DNA of 22,206 nt, from the NCBI GenBank assembly GCA_946626535.1, contig CAMOUK010000021.1:1-22206 (forward strand). Direction: 5' to 3'. Below, piece by piece: positions 16,088 through 22,206 of this stretch. Each line of letters opens with the position of its first letter. Positions within the stretch are counted from its first letter, which is position 1. This DNA comes from an uncultured Caryophanales bacterium. GTDB lineage: Bacteria > Bacillota_I > Bacilli_A > Acholeplasmatales > Anaeroplasmataceae. Position numbers and translations under genes: made by a program. The notes under the pieces are model-generated. The model had not been told where the DNA came from. It was given only the letters and a program-made list of their open reading frames with translations, and made no database searches.

Positions 16088-17098
16088 ATGAAAAAGGTAG
16101 TAATTGATTGTAGATATTTAGGACTATCTGGAATTGGAAGATTTTTAGAGAGCCTACTAGATTATCTAGATTTTAATAAATTTGAATATATACTTTGGGG
16201 TAAAAAAGAATTAGTAGAAAAATATCCAAATTGTAAATATATTTATGATGACCTATCACCTTTTTCACCTAAAGCATTATTCAAATCTCCAACAAAAGAA
16301 ATTAATAAGGCAGATATATTATTTAGCCCTAATTTTATAATTCCATATGGCATAAAAATAAGATGTGATATTATGCTACATGACATCATATTTTTAGATA
16401 TGCCAGAAATTAATAATGGCTTTAAGGATAACATCATTAAAAAGCATTTATTAAAAAGAGGAATGAAGAAAGCTAAAAATATATATACTGTATCTAATTT
16501 TTCTAAGGAAAGAATTATTCATTTCTTTAAAAAGACTAAAGACAAGCTTGATGTCATCTATGCAGATGCATCTAAGTCTTTTAAAGAATATGATAAAACT
16601 TTCCAAAAGGAAGATTATGTAATATATGTTGGTAATATAAAGGAAAATAAAGGCTTAAAGTATTTAGTTGAGGCCTTTAAAGACATTACTAACTATAAGC
16701 TTGTTATAGTTGGTAATAAGGATAAATTTAGAAGTAGTGATAAAGATATTTTAAATGTTGAATCTCCAAATATAACCTTTACAGGCTATATTTCAGATGA
16801 TGAATTAAAAGATAAAATAGCGAAAGCTAAGTTTTTAATTCAACCATCAACATATGAAGGCTTTGGCCTTCCACCACTTGAGGCCATGTATTTAGGTACA
16901 AAGCCTATCATATCTGATATTGAGGTATTTAAGGAAGTTTATAGTGATTTTGATGTTGTATTTTTTGAAAATAAAAATTCAAATGATTTAGCTAATAAGA
17001 TTAAAGAAGCTGATTATCATTTGAATTTTGATAAAGTATTAGCTAATAAAAAATATAGTCATCAAAATAACGCTAAAAAGATAGAATCAAAATTCTAA
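16088..17098 (+). CDS. GT4-family glycosyltransferase (mannosyltransferase-like)
   Basis: A 336-residue GT-B enzyme, shorter than the GT4 at 8803 and not closely similar to it. It starts VVIDCRYLGLSGIGRFLESL, typical of the WbaZ/mannosyltransferase-like subgroup, followed by LHDIIFLDMPE (97-107), TVSNFSKERI (134-143), YVGNIKENKGLKYLVEAF (180-197) and the E-x7-E pair Glu257/Glu265 in YEGFGLPPLEAM. It probably transfers a sugar to the lipid-linked unit in the cytoplasm; the donor is unknown. AGGA overlaps the flippase stop and is 9 bases before the ATG. Its last 25 residues are short and basic. Confidence 0.9.
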   Translation: MKKVVIDCRYLGLSGIGRFLESLLDYLDFNKFEYILWGKKELVEKYPNCKYIYDDLSPFSPKALFKSPTKEINKADILFSPNFIIPYGIKIRCDIMLHDIIFLDMPEINNGFKDNIIKKHLLKRGMKKAKNIYTVSNFSKERIIHFFKKTKDKLDVIYADASKSFKEYDKTFQKEDYVIYVGNIKENKGLKYLVEAFKDITNYKLVIVGNKDKFRSSDKDILNVESPNITFTGYISDDELKDKIAKAKFLIQPSTYEGFGLPPLEAMYLGTKPIISDIEVFKEVYSDFDVVFFENKNSNDLANKIKEADYHLNFDKVLANKKYSHQNNAKKIESKF

Positions 17099-17113
17099 GG
17101 GGAAAATATAGAA

Positions 17114-18388
17114 GTGAAAAGAATAGAGAAGGCGTCTGTTTACATGTTAATATTCTTTTATATTGTATTCGGTAATTTCTTTAATTTTAATTTTCTGGAA
17201 AGATTGCCTATAAAGTTAGCCGAATTCTTTTCACTTTTTTTATTTGTTCTATTTGCCCTTAGAATTTTTTATAAAAAGATTAAAGGTGTTTCATTTCAAA
17301 ATAGAACTATATGGTTCTGGCTTTTAATAGCTTTTGTTTCTTCGACTATTAATTTTGTAGTCAATAAGTACGGACTTACTGACTACATATATGGTATTTC
17401 ATATATATTTAGATTAATACATCTAGTTCTTTTAATTAGGATTACAGAATTCTTTATAGAAGATACTGAAATTAGGAAACCCAAATTATTAAATTTTGTA
17501 ATAAACTGTTATATGATAGTCTGTATAATTGGTTTTATCCAATTACTGTTATTCCCAACCGCAATAGATTGGTACACCTTTGCCTCTAAATTTGGTGGAA
17601 CGTGGGCTGACCCTGACCCACATCAGGGAAGACTTTTATCAACCTACCATGATCCAAATTATTTAGCTTCTGTAATTATTATTCCAACTGGATTAATAAT
17701 TTCTAAGATAATGATAAAAAATGAATTTAAGAATATTGAAAATAGTGATTTAATAAAGCTAGCTGTTTTATTAATTACTTTGGTATTAACAGAATCTAGA
17801 ACAAGCTTAGTTGGCTTTGCGATATTAATGATTGCGTTGATATTATATTATGGACTTAATAAAAAGATACCAACACAGGTATATATAGCACTACTTGCTT
17901 TAATATTGGTTGGTATACTTTTTATCATGTTTGGTGATGTAGAAGTAATCAACAAAATATCAAATGTTAAAACTGATGATTCAGCAAAGCATAGATTTGA
18001 TTCGTGGAATGAAGCATTTAGTATTTTTAAAAAGAACTTTGTATATGGCATAGGTTATAACTTGTACGCATCATATAACGAGATGATGACAGCACAAGGT
18101 GTTGTCAACACATCATCATATGGTCTTGATTCATCTGTTTTATTTGCTTTTGTAACAACAGGTCTTTTTGGTGGTATAGTATTTTTAAAAATAATGTATG
18201 ACATAATTAAAGCCAAAATATATAATTATGCTTATATTGGTGTAAAAGCTATATTGTTGGCATCAATAATTATGAGCTTTTTCAACAATTTATTATTTTA
18301 TACATTATGGATATTCCCTTTTGCTGTTGTAGTTTTTGCAGCAAAGACAATGGATAAAGAAATTAATAATGAATTTCAACAAATATAA
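17114..18388 (+). CDS. Second O-antigen polymerase/ligase family membrane protein (Wzy-like)
   Basis: A 424-residue membrane protein with about 10-12 helices and the Wzy/WaaL signature: DPDPHQGRLLSTYHDPNYLA (166-185) before a helix, LTESRTSLVG (225-234), then an outer loop with HRFDSWNEAF (293-302) and YGIGYN (311-316). It differs clearly from the protein at 6737, so it is not a recent duplicate. One of the two may polymerise the repeat and the other may handle a second glycan or ligation. The start is GTG at 17114 with AAGGGGA about 10 bases upstream, overlapping the previous stop. It is the last gene of the long operon; no hairpin terminator follows. Confidence 0.85.
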   Translation: MKRIEKASVYMLIFFYIVFGNFFNFNFLERLPIKLAEFFSLFLFVLFALRIFYKKIKGVSFQNRTIWFWLLIAFVSSTINFVVNKYGLTDYIYGISYIFRLIHLVLLIRITEFFIEDTEIRKPKLLNFVINCYMIVCIIGFIQLLLFPTAIDWYTFASKFGGTWADPDPHQGRLLSTYHDPNYLASVIIIPTGLIISKIMIKNEFKNIENSDLIKLAVLLITLVLTESRTSLVGFAILMIALILYYGLNKKIPTQVYIALLALILVGILFIMFGDVEVINKISNVKTDDSAKHRFDSWNEAFSIFKKNFVYGIGYNLYASYNEMMTAQGVVNTSSYGLDSSVLFAFVTTGLFGGIVFLKIMYDIIKAKIYNYAYIGVKAILLASIIMSFFNNLLFYTLWIFPFAVVVFAAKTMDKEINNEFQQI

Positions 18389-18392
18389 TTAT

Positions 18393-18421
18393 TTGAAAAT
18401 GAAATAAAATTTATATATAAT
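18393..18421 (+). promoter_or_regulatory. Promoter of the second sugar transferase gene
   Basis: TTGAAA (18393-18398), a 17-base spacer and TATAAT (18416-18421) in the 67-base gap after the second polymerase gene. It is close to consensus and gives a leader of roughly 28 bases. Since no terminator precedes it, read-through from the long operon is also likely. Confidence 0.7.
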
Positions 18422-18455
18422 AAAAAAATAAGAGATATATAGATTAGGTAGCAAC

Positions 18456-19094
18456 ATGGAAACAAATTTTAGTGATTTTAAATTTAAAAAGAAATATATA
18501 TATAGCTTCTTTAAAAGATTTTTTGATATTCTTTTATCTTTTTTAGGAATCATATTATTATCTTGGTTATTTTTGATTTTAGCTATACTGGTTAAGCTAA
18601 CATCAAAAGGACCAGTATTTTATGTTTCTGAAAGAATTGGAAAAAATCAAAAGCCTTTTAAAATTTATAAATTTAGATCTATGAAAGATGGAGCTGATAA
18701 GGAATTTGATTCCTTACTTGCTAAATCAGATAGAGAAGGAACATTTAAGATGAAAAATGATCCTAGAATTACTAAATTTGGTAAATTCTTAAGAAGAACA
18801 TCACTTGATGAGCTACCTCAATTATTTAATGTTCTAAATGGCTCAATGTCACTTGTTGGACCTAGACCTGTTGTCCAAAGAGAACTTGATATAATGACAG
18901 AAAAGCAAAAGATGAGATTTCTAGTTAGACAAGGTGTAACATGTATCTGGCAGGTATCAGGTAGAGCTGATACTAGCTTTGATGAACAATTAGAGCTTGA
19001 TTTAAAATATCTAAAAAAACGTGGATTTTTCTATGATATTTGGTTATTAATAAGAACAATTCCTGCCGTTATATGCCACAAGGGTGCAGAATAG
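18456..19094 (+). CDS. Second initiating sugar-phosphate transferase (monotopic phosphoglycosyl transferase)
   Basis: A 212-residue bacterial sugar transferase that should load a sugar 1-phosphate on undecaprenyl phosphate. Seen: hydrophobic segment (about 24-47), KLTSKGP (47-53), ERIGKNQKPF (59-68), KFRSM (72-76), NDPRITKFGKFLRRTSLDELPQ region with catalytic Asp118-Glu119, SLVGPRPVV (132-140) and TCIWQVSGR (162-170). Its N-terminal half is strikingly close to the protein at 8120, while the C-terminal, sugar-selective half differs; here the GPRP form is the common one. It lies between its own promoter and a strong terminator, so it can be expressed alone. The Shine-Dalgarno (TTAGGTAG) is weak compared with neighbours. 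Confidence 0.92.
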   Translation: METNFSDFKFKKKYIYSFFKRFFDILLSFLGIILLSWLFLILAILVKLTSKGPVFYVSERIGKNQKPFKIYKFRSMKDGADKEFDSLLAKSDREGTFKMKNDPRITKFGKFLRRTSLDELPQLFNVLNGSMSLVGPRPVVQRELDIMTEKQKMRFLVRQGVTCIWQVSGRADTSFDEQLELDLKYLKKRGFFYDIWLLIRTIPAVICHKGAE

Positions 19095-19129
19095 TAAAAT
19101 ATAGATAAAAATTAATATTATTCAATAAG

Positions 19130-19175
19130 AATTAGCAAAATGTAAAATTAATTATACATATTGCTAATTTTTTTT
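19130..19175 (+). terminator. Rho-independent terminator after the second sugar transferase
   Basis: Outer stem AATTAGCAA (19130-19138) with TTGCTAATT (19161-19169), one A/A mismatch, then inner stem ATGTA/TACAT (19140-19144 and 19155-19159), followed by a run of eight T (19168-19175). The stem is AT-rich but long. It isolates the sugar transferase gene from the chain-length pair. Confidence 0.88.
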
Positions 19176-19206
19176 AATTTTTATCGTAATAAGTGACCTT
19201 AATCGT

Positions 19207-19235
19207 TTGAAAAGGCACTGAAAAAATGTTAAAAT
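19207..19235 (+). promoter_or_regulatory. Promoter of the chain-length protein pair
   Basis: TTGAAA (19207-19212), 17 bases, then TAAAAT (19230-19235) with TG one base upstream (extended -10). Transcription should begin near 19242, giving a leader of about 45 bases. A TATAAT at 19248-19253 has no matching -35 box at the right distance. Confidence 0.6.
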
Positions 19236-19258
19236 AAATAGAATTTATATAATATATT

Positions 19259-19272
19259 ATATACGCGTATAT
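19259..19272. promoter_or_regulatory. 14-bp palindrome in the leader of the chain-length pair (candidate operator)
   Basis: ATATACGCGTATAT is a perfect palindrome centred on CGCG in an otherwise almost pure A/T stretch. It ends immediately before the GGAAGGAG ribosome binding site (19273-19280) and lies downstream of the predicted transcription start. A repressor site or small leader structure is possible; neither is shown. Confidence 0.4.
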
Positions 19273-19287
19273 GGAAGGAGTCTTAAG

Positions 19288-20811
19288 ATGCCTCAAAATG
19301 AAGATAAAAAAGAAGAACTATTAGATGTTTCAAGTAGTGATTCTAGAAAGAAAATTGATTTATATATTAATAATCCAAACGGCGATGAAGATGTAGCTGG
19401 AATAAGTATTATGAATGTATTTATAAATATGAGAAAGAGATTTCATATTTATGTATTTGTAATAATTGCCTTATTCTTACTTGGATTAGTATCAACAGTA
19501 ATTGTAGCTCAAGCTAAACCTAAAAAGGATGATACAATTGCTGTACTTGGATTTAATTATGAAGGTGCTGATAAGGGCTTAGACCCAAAAGGTAATACAC
19601 TTGATGTTACATACTTAAAATCTTCATATATTATTCAAAATGCACTTGATAGTGCTTCACTATCAACTAATGTTAATGTTTCAGAGGTTCAAGCAAATAT
19701 TAGAATTGATGGTATTTTAACAGATGAAACAAGACAACAATTAGAAGTTATTAGAGCTCAAATTGAAAAGGATGCAAAAAGCGCTGAAAAGCTAGAAGAT
19801 TTTGAGCTTAAATATAAGCCTCAATACATTATTACATTATCTAATAATTTCAAAAGAGGTAATAACACAATAACTATTAACTCTAATGATTTAAGCCATT
19901 TACTTGTTTCTATAATGAATTCATATAAAACATATTTTAATGAAACATATAGAGATGAAGCATTACCTAATGATTATCTTTCAACTATCAATACTGAAAC
20001 ACTTGATTATTTAGATATTTTAGATAACATTAAAACTTCTTTAACATATTTAAAGAATTATTGTAATAATAAGAATTCATATGTTCCAAATTTCAGAAAT
20101 TCAAAAGGTTTATCATATACAGATTTAGCTGATATGATAAACGTACTTTCAAATTCTGATATTGACTACATTTATTCATTTATATACTTAAACGATATTT
20201 ATAAAGATCCTCAAACAGCTTTAACAAATTATAAATATCAAAAAAGACAAGCTGAATTAAGCTTATCTGAAACAACTGAAAGAATAGATACTGTTCAAGC
20301 TTCAATTGATAATTATCAACCTGATAAAATTGTTGTTAACGATCCTGCAACTAATAAACAAACAACAATTGATAGAACATCAGATTATTATAATGGACTA
20401 GTTAATGAATTAACTACATTAAATGAGAAGAAAAGTTCACTTGACAGTGAAATTACAATTTTAAGCGAAAAGATTACAAGAGTTGAAGGAGCTACTCCAA
20501 CTGCTGAACAAAAGATTAAGGCTGCTGAATATGTAACAACAGCTCTAGCTAATGCACAAGAGATGTATAATGTAGTAAATAGTCATACTCAAGAATTATT
20601 TAATTCAAATGCTTATAAGAATTCTTATATGGAATCAATTCAAACTCAACAAACTGAAGGTCTTATGTCTAATGCTAAAACAGTTATAATTGGTACATTA
20701 GCTAGCCTATTCTTAGGTATAGTAATTTGGGGTTGTGATGGTCTAATTTTAGAAATTAGAAATGTAAGAAAACAAAATGAATTAAAGGAGGAAAAAGAAA
20801 ATGAAAAATAA
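19288..20811 (+). CDS. Chain-length-determinant-like membrane protein (PCP type), no kinase domain
   Basis: A 507-residue protein with a 50-residue acidic cytoplasmic N-terminus, a first helix (about 52-74), a long helical outer region and a second helix (about 466-488) with a short charged tail. This is the polysaccharide co-polymerase layout. After the first helix it has FNYEGADKGLDPKGNTLD (89-106), matched by the neighbouring protein's FLYDGASDGKDPDGNEFN. Coiled-coil-like helices flank the segment IDNYQPDKIVV (340-350). It is a clear paralogue of the next gene and a more distant relative of the protein at 9932. No Walker motif or Tyr cluster is present. The ATG follows AAGGAG by 7 bases. 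Role in polymer length is inferred from topology and context. Confidence 0.7.
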   Translation: MPQNEDKKEELLDVSSSDSRKKIDLYINNPNGDEDVAGISIMNVFINMRKRFHIYVFVIIALFLLGLVSTVIVAQAKPKKDDTIAVLGFNYEGADKGLDPKGNTLDVTYLKSSYIIQNALDSASLSTNVNVSEVQANIRIDGILTDETRQQLEVIRAQIEKDAKSAEKLEDFELKYKPQYIITLSNNFKRGNNTITINSNDLSHLLVSIMNSYKTYFNETYRDEALPNDYLSTINTETLDYLDILDNIKTSLTYLKNYCNNKNSYVPNFRNSKGLSYTDLADMINVLSNSDIDYIYSFIYLNDIYKDPQTALTNYKYQKRQAELSLSETTERIDTVQASIDNYQPDKIVVNDPATNKQTTIDRTSDYYNGLVNELTTLNEKKSSLDSEITILSEKITRVEGATPTAEQKIKAAEYVTTALANAQEMYNVVNSHTQELFNSNAYKNSYMESIQTQQTEGLMSNAKTVIIGTLASLFLGIVIWGCDGLILEIRNVRKQNELKEEKENEK

Positions 20812-22174
20812 GAAGCACATTTTTATTCCTTTATTCGTTTTAATTGGTGCAATTGTTGTATCATTAATTATTTCAATAATTTCTTTTAAAGCCTTCAATA
20901 AGAATATGGATTATTCAACTAAGACAATTGAATTCTTATATGATGGCGCATCAGATGGAAAAGATCCAGATGGTAATGAATTTAATGCCTCTGACCTACT
21001 TACTGAAGAAGTAATAAATAAGGGCATTAAAGATGCTGGAATGGAAAATAGATACACATATGATACTATTAAATCATACATCATGGTGAAAAATATAGTT
21101 CCTGATAATGTAGTATCTGAAATTACGGCATATACATCATTAGTTAAGAGTGGTACTACTACAACTACTATTACTTCAAGTAATTACCACCCAACTAGAT
21201 TTAATATTATCTTATATCGTGATTTTGATAAAAAGATAAGTAAAAATGATTTAAATAAATTAGTTGATTCAATCACAACTAATTATTGTGACTTATTCTA
21301 CAATACTTATAAAAAATCATTTGATTCAACAAGCTATTCTGATATTTATTCAATGGATAATTATGATTATATTTATCAAGTTGAAGTATATGAAAATAGA
21401 TTAACAGCTTTAGCAAATTTCGCAAATAGCTTATTTGCTAATAACAATACATTTACATATAATGGTAAAACATTCAATGATATTTCATTAAAGGCAAATC
21501 AATTAATTAAAGATGATGTTAAAGTTATTAGAAATTCAATTGTATTTAATGCTTTATCAAAGGATGTAACAAGATTAAAGGATTATTACAATTATAAAAT
21601 TGCAATGTTAAATTTTGATAAAACAAAATATACAACTGACCTAAATAATATAACTACTCAAATTGATAATTATGAAAAAGATTCAACAGTATATATTGGT
21701 AGTGGTGAAAACATCGTAAAGGTTGAATCTAATTCAAGTGAAACTTATAATGCTTTACTAGCTAAAAAGATTTCAACTTCAGAAAAAATTGCTGAAATAA
21801 ATACAAATATTACAGACTATACAAATATATTAGCGGATATCGATGCAGCTGTTGCAACTCAAGCTGAATATGATAGAGTAGAAGCAAATATTACAAAGCT
21901 TGGAAAATCTGTTGATGAATTAGATAAGCAATTCGTAGAAATTATAAATTCGTATAATGATAAGAACATTGCAAACAATGCTGTAAAAGTTGAAACAACA
22001 GAATATAAGAATGTAACTTCAATATTCTCACTAACGTTTATTATTGAAGCATTTAAGCTTACATTCCCAATTGTTGGATTAACAATGGTTGGTATTTGTG
22101 TATATTATTTAATTAGAGAAATTAGAAAGAATAAAAAGAAAGAAGTAGTTATAGAAGAAACTGTAACTGCATAA
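20801..22174 (+). CDS. Chain-length-determinant-like membrane protein, paralogue of the preceding gene
   Basis: A 457-residue protein with almost no cytoplasmic N-terminus, a first helix (about 8-29), a helical outer region and a second helix (about 421-440) with a basic then acidic tail. It shares with the preceding protein the post-helix motif FLYDGASDGKDPDGNEFN (45-62), the central FTYNGKTFNDIS region (218-229) and the loop IDNYEKDSTVYIG (288-300), so the two probably arose by tandem duplication. Together they may form a hetero-oligomer around the polymerase; this is inference. The gene overlaps the previous one by 11 bases with AAAGGAGG 9 bases upstream, so expression is coupled. No terminator is visible in the 32 bases left before the window ends. 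Confidence 0.7.
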   Translation: MKNKKHIFIPLFVLIGAIVVSLIISIISFKAFNKNMDYSTKTIEFLYDGASDGKDPDGNEFNASDLLTEEVINKGIKDAGMENRYTYDTIKSYIMVKNIVPDNVVSEITAYTSLVKSGTTTTTITSSNYHPTRFNIILYRDFDKKISKNDLNKLVDSITTNYCDLFYNTYKKSFDSTSYSDIYSMDNYDYIYQVEVYENRLTALANFANSLFANNNTFTYNGKTFNDISLKANQLIKDDVKVIRNSIVFNALSKDVTRLKDYYNYKIAMLNFDKTKYTTDLNNITTQIDNYEKDSTVYIGSGENIVKVESNSSETYNALLAKKISTSEKIAEINTNITDYTNILADIDAAVATQAEYDRVEANITKLGKSVDELDKQFVEIINSYNDKNIANNAVKVETTEYKNVTSIFSLTFIIEAFKLTFPIVGLTMVGICVYYLIREIRKNKKKEVVIEETVTA

Positions 22175-22206
22175 ATAGTTGTTAGAAAATAGCATATTAA
22201 TTAGTT

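Noticed and set aside
19095..19287. Possible riboswitch or small RNA in the 193-base gap
   Set aside because: The gap is explained by a terminator, a promoter and a short palindrome; I recognise no known riboswitch core, and little unexplained sequence remains.
54..22174. Alternative genetic code with TGA as Trp
   Set aside because: All genes are intact without reading through any TGA; only the absence of TGA stops is unusual, which is not enough.
1..22206. CRISPR arrays, tRNA or rRNA genes, insertion sequences, phage genes
   Set aside because: No regularly spaced repeats, cloverleaf-like segments, transposase motifs or integrases were seen; gaps between genes are short and hold only promoters and terminators.

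Overview
The window comes from the chromosome of a strongly AT-rich, low-GC Gram-positive-type bacterium (Bacillota, probably a Bacilli/Erysipelotrichia or RF39-like gut lineage; this is inferred from gene families and codon use, not from a marker gene). Support for this: AGGAGG-type ribosome binding sites nearly everywhere, TTGAnn-17-TATAAT promoters, a FakA/FakB-type fatty acid kinase pair, and Wzx/Wzy-type surface polysaccharide genes with no LPS genes. All 18 genes end in TAA or TAG; none uses TGA. I see no tRNA, rRNA, CRISPR array, insertion sequence or phage gene.

Layout. (1) 1-3299, minus strand: one large MacB/FtsX-type ABC transporter with ATPase and permease in one chain, ended by a terminator at the window's left edge. 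(2) 3300-3424: a compact divergent promoter region with three inverted repeats. (3) 3425-6630, plus strand: a tight three-gene operon of a degenerate PlsC-like acyltransferase, a DegV/FakB-like fatty-acid-binding protein and a FakA-like fatty acid kinase, closed by a strong terminator at about 6638. (4) 6737-18388, plus strand: an eleven-gene surface polysaccharide operon with its own promoter. Its order is Wzy-like polymerase, initiating phosphoglycosyl transferase, GT4, chain-length protein, rmlA, GT2, rmlC, rmlD, Wzx flippase, GT4, second Wzy-like polymerase. (5) 18456-19094: a second initiating sugar transferase with its own promoter and terminator. (6) 19288-22174: a pair of tandem, paralogous chain-length-determinant-like membrane proteins with their own promoter.

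How the parts fit. Genes in blocks 4 to 6 cover most steps of a Wzx/Wzy-dependent pathway: load a sugar phosphate on undecaprenyl phosphate, extend it with GT2 and GT4 enzymes, make dTDP-L-rhamnose as one donor, flip the unit, polymerise it and set its length. Several steps are represented more than once (two initiating transferases, two polymerases, three chain-length-like proteins), while rmlB, a tyrosine kinase/phosphatase regulator and an LCP-type attachment enzyme are absent from the window. Block 3 is a lipid-side unit: FakA and FakB activate exogenous fatty acids to acyl phosphate. Its first gene looks like an acyltransferase fold that has lost its catalytic residues. The most unusual signals are that pseudo-acyltransferase, the altered ligand motif in the FakB-like protein, the mosaic pair of initiating transferases and the kinase-less trio of chain-length-like proteins.
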